Shown here: positions 14,099 to 22,008 of the stretch, one piece after another
How positions within the stretch are numbered: the first letter of the stretch is position 1
How the letters are laid out: each line of letters starts with the position of its first letter
Origin: a bacterium
Lineage (GTDB): Bacteria; Spirochaetota; UBA4802; UBA5550
Length of the DNA stretch: 34,567 nt
Assembly (NCBI GenBank): GCA_024224995.1
Contig: JAAENB010001116.1
Coordinates: forward strand, 1 to 34,567
Direction of reading: 5' to 3'
Position numbers and translations under genes: made by a program
Notes under the pieces: generated by a model
Seen by the model: only the letters and a program-made list of their open reading frames with translations
Database searches by the model: none
Told to the model about the DNA's origin: nothing

Positions 14099-17000
14099 TT
14101 AAGCCTCCCCCATCAAATTTTTAACCCGCGTTTTAGCCTTTCCAACAAGCACAATGGCGTCCATATTTACCATGTAAAGCGATGGGATAAAAATAAGCGT
14201 CAGGACTGTGGCAAAAAGCAGGCCGTAGGACATTGCCATAACCGTGGGTACCAGGGTTTGCGCGTCACCGCCGATTCCATAGACAGTGGGAAGCAGGCCC
14301 GCTACTGTTGTAATGGTAGTAAGCATAATGGGTCTGAGCCGCTGCTTTGCACCATCAGCTATGTTCTTTATTATGGACTCATCTTCGGAGCTGCCGCTTT
14401 TCTTGAAGACCGTGTTAATAAAATTGACCATTATTACACTATCATTAATGACAACCCCGCTAAGGCCGATTATCCCGATTATTCCCATGAAGCTGAGCGG
14501 TATTCCATGAGCGGTATAAGCCAGGAGTACCCCAATAAGTCCAAAGGGAATTACGGACAATACGATCAGGGGCTGGGACAGTGACCTGAACAGGATTACT
14601 ACGATAAAATATATCATAATCAAAGCCATGATAAAAGCCACTCCAAGTCCCGAGAGCGCCTTTTTTGATTCCTTTGACTCGCCTCCATAGACAATATAGG
14701 CGCCGGGATATTTCTTTGGAATATCTTTAAAACGTTCCTTAAGCTTTCGAGCTGCCTGTGTGGGGGTTATTACTGCTGTGTCGGTATCGGCTGTTACGTT
14801 TATGGCCCTGTCACCGTTATAGTGATTAATAGACGCCTTTCCTTCCATTGGTTTGATAACGGCTATTTCTTTTAAGCGAATAAGCCTGCCCTGGTTGTTG
14901 GGAACAAGCAGGTTCAAAAGAAATTTCTTATCTTTTCGAAAGGTGTCGTCTACCTGGACCCTGAAATCGAGCTTGTTCGCCGTAGTCTGTATTGACGTTG
15001 CGACAGATCCTTCATAGGCGGTCCGCACGGCCCTGGCAACAGAATTGACATTCATGCCGAACTGGGCAAGCTTGCGGTAATCGAATTCTATTTTCAGCTC
15101 CTGCTTTCCCTTTTTTTGATCATGGTCTATATCTTTCACTCCGGGTATACCCGCAAGATAGGCTTCCACTTCCCTATGGATCTTTTTGGCTGTGGCATCA
15201 TTATCGCTAATGATCTTTACATCAACAGCACTTCCCGTGGGCGGCCCCATTTTTCCTACGGCAAAAACAATTTTATCAAAGGCTGGAAACTTCTTTTCAT
15301 TGATCTTCTCTCTGAGCTCAGCAACATACTGCTCCGCGCTCCGTTCCCGCTCTGTTGTGGGAACAAGTTTAATCTGTATAACGGCCCAGTTCTCATGCTT
15401 CCCTTTTGGCTCTATTGGTTTGCTCGACTGCTCGCCAACCTTTGTATACACGGAAACCAGTTCCTCTTTTGGAATTTCTTTGAGTACAATATTCTCGATC
15501 TGCGCGGTCAGTTCACTGGTCCGTTCCAGGGATGTTCCCCGGGGCGCTTCAAGATTCACATTGATCTTCTCTGCGGTATCATCCCACATAAGCACAAATC
15601 CCTTAATACTTTCCCTGGAAACAAAGATCGTGCCGATAAAAAGAACAAGAAAAATGCCCACTACAGCGTACCGGTAGCGCAAAGCCTTTTTCAAGGTTCT
15701 TTCGTAAAATTCCATGACCGGGATAAACCAGTCTCCCCTTTTTTTCTTTTCTTTTTTGGATTCTTTTTTAGGTTCTTTGTCATCTGCCAGGTGATTGGGC
15801 AGAATAAATGTCGCTTCAAAAAGCGATGCCAGGAGCGTCGCGGTGATTACAACAGGGTAGACGTAAATAAATTTCCCCATGGTTCCGCTGATGGTAAGCA
15901 TGGGCAGAAACGCCACAATGGTACTGAGAATGGTTACGGTTACGGGCCCGATTATTTCTTTAACGCCCTGCACTGCCGCTTCCAGCGGCTTCATCCCGGT
16001 CTTTTTCTTTTCATAGATGACCTCAGCGATGACAATCGCGTCGTCCACCATCATTCCCAGGACCGTGACGATTGCTCCAAGAGTAAGAATATTGATAGAA
16101 AAATCGATGATGTACATAAACCCGATTACCATAAGCAGACAAAAAGGAATGCTGAATGCCGTCCAAAACGAGGTTTTGAAATCAAGAAAAACAAAGAGTA
16201 CAATGAGAACCAGGAAAAACCCGATCATGGCATTGGATGCCACTACATTTAAAAGAGAGGTTATTGATTTGGAATCATCTTCCACTACAGTGATGTCGAA
16301 ATGCTCGCTGTACAGACTCTTATTCTCTTCGAAAAAGGTCTTGATGTTGGCCACGGTATCAACAATATCGGCATTTTCGTTTTTCTTTATTGTTAACACG
16401 ACCGCCTTTTTTTGATTTACCTTTACCTGGACGGTTTCTTTTTCAAAGCCGTCCTCTACGTTCGCTATATCTTTTATGGTTATGCGCCGCTGCTCAAATC
16501 CGGAGCGTATTATTACATCTTTCACGTCCATGGGATCGGCAAACTGGCCGATGGTGAGAATGGACTTCTCTTTGTGCAGTGACTGCAGGGTTCCGCCGCT
16601 GGCCCGTATATTCCGTGTTTGTATACTGCTTACCACATCATTCAGTGAAATATAACTCTCTTCCATTTTGCCGGGAATAACATCAATATGAATTTCCCGG
16701 TCCAGGTATCCCTTTTTATTGACTCCGCTGACCCCATCAATCCGGGTTAAGAGATTGTCCAGGGTTTCGGCTGTGGCATAGAGCTTTTTTGCCGGGACTT
16801 TTTCCGGATCCTTTGGCGTGAGGCTTACGACATAGACCGGTTTTAGTTTTGGATTAAGATCCGTGATAATTATATCTTCCACTTCATTGGGGATATCGGC
16901 AATATTGCTCTTGGATATTTTTCTGAATATTTCATCCTTTACTTTTTGCTTGTCTTCAATGTCCTGATCCAGGCTGATCATAATAATCCCGCCGTTCTCA

Positions 17001-17257
17001 ATGGCCATTGATACATATTCGTCAATACCGGTAATCGATTTCAACTCGTCTTCTATTGGAACCACGGTATTCAATTCAACATCCGTTGCGCTGGACCCGG
17101 GGTATACTATATCTATCCGCATGGTATCCAGGTCTGTTGACGGGAATACCTCCTGCTTGATATTTCTCATGCTCATAAGCCCAAAACATATTACCGAGAT
17201 GGTTATGAGATTCACCAGCAGTTTATCTTTCGTAAAAAACCGCAATATTTTTTCCAT
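14099..17257 (-). CDS. RND family efflux transporter, inner-membrane permease
   Basis: This is a 1052-residue AcrB/MdtB-like proton-driven pump. It shows the classic layout: one N-terminal membrane helix, a large periplasmic domain with PGSSATDVE and a VSGVNKKG segment, a bundle of membrane helices holding TLGAIVTVLGMMVDDAIVIAE (the proton-relay aspartates in TM4), a second periplasmic loop, and a second bundle with IIGLSGVVINDSVIMVNFI. Length is normal for the family. AAGGAG precedes the ATG. The upstream gene (17355-18794) encodes the outer-membrane partner, 97 bp away. A periplasmic adaptor gene, usually found with RND pumps, is absent here. The substrate cannot be inferred, and a heavy-metal type is less likely than a drug, lipid or detergent pump because the metal motifs of CzcA are not seen. 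Confidence 0.93.
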   Translation of the reverse strand: MEKILRFFTKDKLLVNLITISVICFGLMSMRNIKQEVFPSTDLDTMRIDIVYPGSSATDVELNTVVPIEDELKSITGIDEYVSMAIENGGIIMISLDQDIEDKQKVKDEIFRKISKSNIADIPNEVEDIIITDLNPKLKPVYVVSLTPKDPEKVPAKKLYATAETLDNLLTRIDGVSGVNKKGYLDREIHIDVIPGKMEESYISLNDVVSSIQTRNIRASGGTLQSLHKEKSILTIGQFADPMDVKDVIIRSGFEQRRITIKDIANVEDGFEKETVQVKVNQKKAVVLTIKKNENADIVDTVANIKTFFEENKSLYSEHFDITVVEDDSKSITSLLNVVASNAMIGFFLVLIVLFVFLDFKTSFWTAFSIPFCLLMVIGFMYIIDFSINILTLGAIVTVLGMMVDDAIVIAEVIYEKKKTGMKPLEAAVQGVKEIIGPVTVTILSTIVAFLPMLTISGTMGKFIYVYPVVITATLLASLFEATFILPNHLADDKEPKKESKKEKKKRGDWFIPVMEFYERTLKKALRYRYAVVGIFLVLFIGTIFVSRESIKGFVLMWDDTAEKINVNLEAPRGTSLERTSELTAQIENIVLKEIPKEELVSVYTKVGEQSSKPIEPKGKHENWAVIQIKLVPTTERERSAEQYVAELREKINEKKFPAFDKIVFAVGKMGPPTGSAVDVKIISDNDATAKKIHREVEAYLAGIPGVKDIDHDQKKGKQELKIEFDYRKLAQFGMNVNSVARAVRTAYEGSVATSIQTTANKLDFRVQVDDTFRKDKKFLLNLLVPNNQGRLIRLKEIAVIKPMEGKASINHYNGDRAINVTADTDTAVITPTQAARKLKERFKDIPKKYPGAYIVYGGESKESKKALSGLGVAFIMALIMIYFIVVILFRSLSQPLIVLSVIPFGLIGVLLAYTAHGIPLSFMGIIGIIGLSGVVINDSVIMVNFINTVFKKSGSSEDESIIKNIADGAKQRLRPIMLTTITTVAGLLPTVYGIGGDAQTLVPTVMAMSYGLLFATVLTLIFIPSLYMVNMDAIVLVGKAKTRVKNLMGEA

Positions 17258-17276
17258 TTGTTTGTCTCCTTAAAAG

Positions 17277-17312
17277 AAAGTTTCAAGTTTAAAGTTTGAT
17301 GTTTAAAGTTTT
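17277..17312. repeat. AAGTTTnA heptad repeat, locus 3
   Basis: Imperfect tandem heptads between the outer-membrane factor and RND genes, beginning right upstream of the RND ribosome site, as at locus 1. Confidence 0.75.
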
Positions 17313-17321
17313 TTGCCGCTC

Positions 17322-17353
17322 GGACACCGGTGTCTGAGCGGAGCCGAAGACCC
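17322..17353. repeat. GAGCGGAGCCGA-loop hairpin, copy 1, with overlapping palindrome
   Basis: GTCT (17332-17335) and AGAC (17348-17351) flank the 12-base GAGCGGAGCCGA. Copy 2 at 26854-26875 has a different stem (TCACT/AGTGA) but the same loop with one change. A separate exact palindrome, GACACCGGTGTC (17323-17334), overlaps the left stem, so two alternative folds exist. It is immediately downstream of the outer-membrane factor stop codon (minus strand). Confidence 0.75.
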
Positions 17354-17354
17354 G

Positions 17355-18794
17355 TTACTTCGTAAGATCTACATAATCGAAATACAAATCGATTATTTGT
17401 TTTTTTAGCGCAAGGATCTCGATCTGCTCACTGGCGATTTTGTTGTCGGTATCGACCAGGTAACTGAGAGCGAGGCGGGCCTGGCTGTATTTAGTCCGTT
17501 CGGTTCTTCGCTGCGACTTCAGTACTGCCAGGTTTTTCTCTTTTATTTTCAAGATTTCTTTATTGCCTTCCAGGGCGGTGATAACTACGGCAAGGTTTTT
17601 CCGGTAACTGTTTTCCTGCTTTTCAAAATCCTTGCGTAAGTCCCGGATAGAAAGCTCAATGTCCTTAAGATCACTCTCCGCGGCGTTATTTCCCAGGGTA
17701 TGTTTAAACTCAAACCCGATGGAATAATCGGTGTCGGACATGCCGCGTGCGGCGCCGGAAAAACTGTCTTTACTTCCCTTCCGGGTTACGGCTCCAACCA
17801 GGTTCAATTGGGGCAGCAGTTTATTCTCGCCCATTTCCCGCGTGTACTCCAGGTTTGCCAGGGTCAGTTCGAGAATCTTCGCGCCGGTTGTCTTTTTAAA
17901 GGGAACCCGGCTAATACCGGTGTTCAGGGCCGAATTGAAATACTCGGTAAATGAATTATCATCGGGTTTATCCTTTTGAGGCCCCAGAACAATAGCCAGA
18001 TCTTCCTGTATGCGATTATAGGCTGCCTGGTATTGCGTATGATTTGACCGGTACCGGAGAACAGAAGAACGTGAACGCTGAACATCATCATTGTCCGAAA
18101 GACCGGCCCGGGCTTTTCGTCTCACCTGGGCTTCGAGCTTCTTCGCGTTGCTGATAGTTGTTTTTAAAATTCCCAGGGCCTGGTTGTACTGTACAGCCTC
18201 AAAATAAAGCTTTTTGTAATAGTTAAGCGCTGTTTTATCGCTTTCCAGTTTTTTCAGTTTCTCGGTTTCCAGTTTCATTTTCGCGTCTTTTTCCGCGTAT
18301 CGATCCAGGATACCAAAGCAGTTATAAAGAATGGGCTGGCTCAATCCCAGGGAGACCTGGGGCTGATAGGTTGATATGGACAGAGCCTGTGACGTTGCAG
18401 TATATGTTCCGTCTATTGTTGCCTGCGCGTAATCTACCCCTGCTGAAACCCGGGTTCCTGTTGTGGTAAATGTCTTGTCCAGTCCGGCTGATACACTATA
18501 CCCGTTAGTATAGTCCATATTAAAAGAACTTCCTACGGAATATTCTTTTTGACCGTAATAAGTTCCAGTGGTTGATAATCCAATATCACCGGCAGCTCCG
18601 GCCTTTTTTATCGCGTTTTTTGCCTTGCTCACGGCAATCCGGTTCTTTTCCAGCTCCGGGAGCTTTGTTTTGACTATATTCATATAATTGTCAAAGCCAG
18701 GCTTACTTTCTTCGGCCCATGCTCCTGCTGCCGTAAAAATGAATACCGCGAACAGTAAAAATGACACGGTGTTGATTATTGTAGACTGCCTCAT
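17355..18794 (-). CDS. TolC-like outer-membrane efflux protein
   Basis: This 479-residue protein has a Sec signal peptide of about 27 residues (hydrophobic VSFLLFAVFIFTAAG, cleavage after AWA). The mature part has alternating long coiled-coil helices and strands of the TolC fold. Examples are LPELEKNRIAVSKAKNAIKK, QVRRKARAGLSDNDDVQRS in the first repeat, and a related EKNLAVLKSQRRTERTKYSQ then ARLALSYLVDTDN in the second. It should form the trimeric outer-membrane channel for the RND pump encoded downstream. The start at 18794 is chosen since AGGAGG stands six bases before it and the signal peptide then begins correctly. An in-frame ATG at 18836 would add 14 residues that spoil the signal. 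The first gene of the pump operon is thus the channel, with no adaptor gene. Confidence 0.88.
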   Translation of the reverse strand: MRQSTIINTVSFLLFAVFIFTAAGAWAEESKPGFDNYMNIVKTKLPELEKNRIAVSKAKNAIKKAGAAGDIGLSTTGTYYGQKEYSVGSSFNMDYTNGYSVSAGLDKTFTTTGTRVSAGVDYAQATIDGTYTATSQALSISTYQPQVSLGLSQPILYNCFGILDRYAEKDAKMKLETEKLKKLESDKTALNYYKKLYFEAVQYNQALGILKTTISNAKKLEAQVRRKARAGLSDNDDVQRSRSSVLRYRSNHTQYQAAYNRIQEDLAIVLGPQKDKPDDNSFTEYFNSALNTGISRVPFKKTTGAKILELTLANLEYTREMGENKLLPQLNLVGAVTRKGSKDSFSGAARGMSDTDYSIGFEFKHTLGNNAAESDLKDIELSIRDLRKDFEKQENSYRKNLAVVITALEGNKEILKIKEKNLAVLKSQRRTERTKYSQARLALSYLVDTDNKIASEQIEILALKKQIIDLYFDYVDLTK

Positions 18795-18881
18795 TGTTCC
18801 TCCTGTTGGATGAGGTCCCATCGGGATTCCTTTCAATTTGTTACCTGAAATATGCTAAAATTTCGCCCTTTTGTCGTCCTT

Positions 18882-18937
18882 GCTCGCAAGTCCGGACTAA
18901 AAACAGGGTCCGGCCTTACGAGCTCGGACGTTTTTTT
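18882..18937. repeat. Imperfect inverted repeat followed by a T run
   Basis: GCTCGCAAGTCCGGAC (18882-18897) and GTCCGGCCTTACGAGC (18908-18923) pair with two mismatches around a 10-base loop, and seven T follow at 18931-18937. This looks like a plus-strand terminator, but no plus-strand gene ends here, so it may be a repeat or may shield the downstream gene from stray transcription. Confidence 0.55.
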
Positions 18938-18945
18938 GGCAATAA

Positions 18946-18965
18946 GGGCACGGCACGCCGTGCCC
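18946..18965. repeat. GGGCACGG-CACG-CCGTGCCC palindrome
   Basis: An exact 8-bp stem with a 4-base loop, G-C rich compared with its surroundings, between the outer-membrane factor and the GGDEF-EAL gene. It resembles the short GC-rich palindromes scattered through many environmental genomes. Confidence 0.65.
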
Positions 18966-18988
18966 CTGCCCGTTTTTAATTTTATGGT

Positions 18989-19017
18989 TTGACTTTATCT
19001 CTCGAATGGTGTATTAT
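18989..19017 (+). promoter_or_regulatory. Sigma70-type promoter of the PAS-GGDEF-EAL gene
   Basis: TTGACT (18989-18994), a 17-base spacer and TATTAT (19012-19017). The predicted transcript would begin near 19024, giving a leader of about 25 bases before the ATG at 19050. Confidence 0.7.
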
Positions 19018-19049
19018 ATGAAGATATAAGAGGATTTTTGAGAACAATT

Positions 19050-20861
19050 ATGGATACTAAACAAAATAAAAGTATCGATGATCTGTATCACGATACGAGA
19101 AAAAATATTGAAAAATATGAAGAGGCATTAACCAAGCTTGCGGAAAGCGAAAAAAAATACCGTGAGCTGGTTGAATTTATGCCTACCATTGTATTTGAAG
19201 TCGATTCCCAGGGTTACCTCTCCTATGTTAACAAAAAAGCCCTGGAATTACTCGGGTATTACCGGGATGAAATCATTGGGACAAACCTTCTCGACATTAT
19301 TGTGGAAGGGAAACAGGTGTTGGGCGGCCCCAGCACACAAAATATTCTCCTCCAATATATCGATATTACTATAGAGTATACCTTCCTTAAGAAGGACGGT
19401 TCTCCGCTTCCTGTTCATATTTACATAAACAAAACATTCCAAAACAACCAGATTGTTGGAGCCCGTGGTATTGCCATTGATATTACCAATATTCTCCGGA
19501 CCCAGCAAAAGCTGAAAAACATTGAGAAAAAACATGATGCTATTGTAAAGCATGCCATTTATAATGCCCTCCATGACCGCTTAACCGATGTTTTTAACCG
19601 GGAAATGTTTCTTACGCGGCTGGAAGTTGAAATTATCAAGGCTACCAAGCGTAAACGGGGTGAAACAATCTTTGCTGTTATGTGCCTGGGCGTTGACCGG
19701 TTTAAATGGATTAACGAAATGCATGGCGCTACTGTTGGTGATGAATTGCTGCAGGTCGTTGCCCGCAGGCTCTCAGGTACCATCCGTAATGATGATACCC
19801 TGGCCCGCTTCTATGGTGATAAATTCTTTATTCTTCTTTCCGACATTGGCTATCGAGACGGTATTACCCATATTATTAAAAAGCTCCTTTCCATCTTCTC
19901 TTCTCCTTTCGAAATTGAAGGGAACTCGCTGCAGGTTACTTCCAGTATAGGAGTGTGTATTTTTCCCGATGATGCCGAAGATGAAGAAGGTCTGCTCGAA
20001 AAAGCGGAAGGGGCAATGTACCTGGCCAAAGAAAAAGGACGAAACCGATACCAGCTTTTCGACGGGGAACTTCACAACCGCATGGTTCTGCGCTTTCAGC
20101 TGGGCAAAGAGCTGGAAACCGCTACTATTAACGACGAGTTTATCCCCTTTTACCAGCCTACGGTTAACCGGGACGCCTCTCTTGCCGGTATGGAAGTTCT
20201 GGCCCGCTGGGAGTCTCCCAAACGGGGGCTGGTCTCTCCGGTGCAGTTTATTCCCATTATGGAAGAGAATGGTATGATCCATTTTCTTGGTGTTGATATC
20301 TTACGAAAATCCTGTACTCAGAATCAACACTGGCAAAAAAACGGCCATCTCCCTGTTTATATCGCGGTGAATCTTTCCCCCTACCAGTTAAGCAGAGATG
20401 ACCTGGTTGAATCAGTTGAAACAATTTTAAAAGAAACGGGTCTTGATCCCCGGTGGCTGGAACTTGAAATTACCGAATCCGGGCTTATTGAAAACGAAGA
20501 GGATTGCATAAAAAAACTGCTGGAATTGCGTAACATGGGAATTTCCATTGCCATTGACGATTTTGGAACGGGCTATTCTTCTCTAAGCAAATTACAGGAC
20601 TACCCGATTGATACCCTGAAGATCGACAAATCCTTTGTGGACAAGATCCTTATCAATTACAAAGCTGCCGCAATAACCCGGTACACAATACAACTCGCCC
20701 ATGATCTCGGGTTTACTGTTGTTGCCGAAGGAGTTGAAACCAAAGAACAATTCGAATTTCTCCTGAAGGAAAACTGCGACCGTTTCCAGGGATATTATTT
20801 CTGCAAACCCGTGCCTGCCACGGATTTTGAAATAAAACTATTCGGGGAACCCGAGGAGTAA
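19050..20861 (+). CDS. PAS-GGDEF-EAL protein, probable cyclic-di-GMP phosphodiesterase
   Basis: This 603-residue cytoplasmic protein has a PAS sensor domain at about residues 34-146 (YRELVEFMPTIVFEVDSQGY, then VGARGIAIDIT). A GGDEF-like domain follows (about 170-330) with the signature changed to YGDKF (residues 255-259), which lacks the catalytic glutamate, so cyclase activity is unlikely. The EAL domain is intact (about 345-595): the EAL motif is EVLARW, followed by ELEITES and the IDDFGTGYSSLSKL metal site, so it should hydrolyse c-di-GMP. ATG 19050 has GAGA seven bases upstream. An in-frame TTG at 19038 lies only three bases after AGAGG. The 3' end overlaps the convergent metallophosphoesterase gene by 24 bp. 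With two chemoreceptors nearby it may link surface state or redox to motility. Confidence 0.9.
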   Translation: MDTKQNKSIDDLYHDTRKNIEKYEEALTKLAESEKKYRELVEFMPTIVFEVDSQGYLSYVNKKALELLGYYRDEIIGTNLLDIIVEGKQVLGGPSTQNILLQYIDITIEYTFLKKDGSPLPVHIYINKTFQNNQIVGARGIAIDITNILRTQQKLKNIEKKHDAIVKHAIYNALHDRLTDVFNREMFLTRLEVEIIKATKRKRGETIFAVMCLGVDRFKWINEMHGATVGDELLQVVARRLSGTIRNDDTLARFYGDKFFILLSDIGYRDGITHIIKKLLSIFSSPFEIEGNSLQVTSSIGVCIFPDDAEDEEGLLEKAEGAMYLAKEKGRNRYQLFDGELHNRMVLRFQLGKELETATINDEFIPFYQPTVNRDASLAGMEVLARWESPKRGLVSPVQFIPIMEENGMIHFLGVDILRKSCTQNQHWQKNGHLPVYIAVNLSPYQLSRDDLVESVETILKETGLDPRWLELEITESGLIENEEDCIKKLLELRNMGISIAIDDFGTGYSSLSKLQDYPIDTLKIDKSFVDKILINYKAAAITRYTIQLAHDLGFTVVAEGVETKEQFEFLLKENCDRFQGYYFCKPVPATDFEIKLFGEPEE

Positions 20862-21809
20862 GGGCGGTGTTCCCTTCCCTTTCTTCCCTTTCTTCCATTT
20901 CTTCCATTTGAACGCGTACCGCAGCCGGTGCAGCCGGTCCACACCTGTATTGAATTTCCTTTTATCGTGCTGCCGGGAACGGACCAGTATCCAGGGGCTT
21001 CCCTGTTTTAAATAGAGTACCCGTGATTCAGCGGGCACCCGGGAAAGCTCCCTGCGTATTGATGACATATTGATAAACAATGTCCCACCCAGCTCCTCCA
21101 CAACATTCACGGTGCCGGGTTCGCTCTGGGGACTATGCTGGTGCCCGGAAAACCATATATCGACCTTATAATTCTTTAATACCGCGGCGAACCGTTCCGA
21201 TTTCAAAATCATGGTGTCGGGATATTTTTTACTGGCCAGACCGCTTCCCAGCATGGGCGCGTGGGTCACTGTTATTATTATTTTATCCTGGTTTTGTACC
21301 ACGTTCTCTTTCCACCAGCGAAAGACCGCATCAGAAATGTTTGTCGCGTTGCTCCTTGTCTCATCGGACATCATGATGATAAACAGGTTGCCCAGGGTGA
21401 CCGCGTAGTGAAGCTCACGCCGTACCATGCGCCGGTATACCCGCATGTCCCCGGCATCATGGTTCCCGGCGATTTCATAGCTATAGGGAATGCCTGCCCT
21501 GGCCCGTGTTTTAAAATACCAGGTATATATATGGGGCTCATTCGCATTGTTGACTATATCGCCCGCCACCAGGGCCAGGTCTATTTTCGGCACCGCGTTT
21601 ATGATATCATTGACCGCGTTTTCAAAATCAACCCGTTCGGAAACTCTTCTGGGCTGTATATCGGAATGAGCCCAGATTACAAAACTCTCGTTTCCCGGCG
21701 TGGTTAATTCCCGGATTACTTTGTTTTTCCCGCCGCAGCCTGCTATGGATAGGACTAATAAAATAAAAAAAATAATAATGCTGATAGTTGCAGCGAGGTG
21801 TTTTTTCAT
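20838..21809 (-). CDS. Calcineurin-like metallophosphoesterase lipoprotein
   Basis: This 323-residue protein has a lipoprotein signal (hydrophobic IIIFFILLVLSIAGC, lipid-bearing Cys25), so it is exported and membrane-anchored. Metallophosphoesterase motifs are in order: SDIQ, AGDIV, AGNHD, VTHAP and SGHQH. The first motif is normally D-x-H, and here the histidine is replaced by glutamine, so one metal site may differ. The C-terminal tail (KWKKWKKGKKGK, about residues 299-310) is read from a simple 9-bp repeat at 20865-20910 and is probably a recent extension. The last codons overlap the convergent GGDEF-EAL gene. The substrate is unknown; periplasmic phosphodiester or nucleotide hydrolysis is a reasonable guess. 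It is the last gene on the strand of the AraC regulator and two unknown genes, 156 bp downstream of the former. Confidence 0.85.
   Translation of the reverse strand: MKKHLAATISIIIFFILLVLSIAGCGGKNKVIRELTTPGNESFVIWAHSDIQPRRVSERVDFENAVNDIINAVPKIDLALVAGDIVNNANEPHIYTWYFKTRARAGIPYSYEIAGNHDAGDMRVYRRMVRRELHYAVTLGNLFIIMMSDETRSNATNISDAVFRWWKENVVQNQDKIIITVTHAPMLGSGLASKKYPDTMILKSERFAAVLKNYKVDIWFSGHQHSPQSEPGTVNVVEELGGTLFINMSSIRRELSRVPAESRVLYLKQGSPWILVRSRQHDKRKFNTGVDRLHRLRYAFKWKKWKKGKKGKGTPPLLLGFPE
20865..20910. repeat. Simple repeat of TTCCNTTTC units inside a gene end
   Basis: Runs of TTCCCTTTC and TTCCATTTC repeat about five times. On the minus strand they encode the lysine/tryptophan/glycine-rich tail of the metallophosphoesterase. 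It is a likely slippage site. Confidence 0.75.
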
Positions 21810-21830
21810 TACCGCATGCTCCTGTTTGTG

Positions 21831-21855
21831 GAGACGTTGCGTGCAACGCCTCTAC
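21831..21855. repeat. GTTGC-GT-GCAAC palindrome, copy 1
   Basis: GAGACGTTGC-GT-GCAACGCCTC pairs with one mismatch and is followed by TAC. Copy 2 at 34206-34231 shares GAGACGTTGC, TGCAACGCCT and TAC but has a slightly different centre. It lies just upstream of the metallophosphoesterase start. Confidence 0.75.
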
Positions 21856-21900
21856 GGGCTTGTTTCCGAAGATTTTATCCCGGGGCCTTGCTCTGTCTCA

Positions 21901-21915
21901 CGGGGTGCGACCCCG
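21901..21915. repeat. CGGGGT-GCG-ACCCCG hairpin
   Basis: An exact 6-bp GC stem with a 3-base loop. Degenerate relatives (GGTGTGCGACCCC and GGGTGCGGCCCC) follow the two repeat blocks near the window end (34172, 34270), always within about 60 bases of a GTTGC/GCAAC palindrome. Confidence 0.55.
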
Positions 21916-21960
21916 GGTAGCCCCATGCTGAAACCGATCCATTTATATAAACAGTTTCTG

Positions 21961-22008
21961 ACCGATTACCGATCACCGATCACCCGGCCCGCGGGGCCAC
22001 CGATCACC
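21961..22008. repeat. ACCGATCACC tandem repeat at the AraC gene end
   Basis: ACCGAT(T/C)ACC occurs three times in near tandem and once more at 21999-22008 after a GGCCC-GCG-GGGCC hairpin. On the minus strand this encodes the final residues (VIGGPAGRVIGDR) of the AraC-type protein, so the C-terminus comes from repeat DNA. Confidence 0.7.

Noticed and set aside
15116..16252. Long plus-strand open frame (378 codons) inside the RND gene
   Set aside because: It is antisense to a well-supported RND permease, its translation is of low complexity and no ribosome site or homology is visible.
18882..18937. Terminator of a plus-strand gene
   Set aside because: No plus-strand gene ends upstream; both neighbours are read away from this site.
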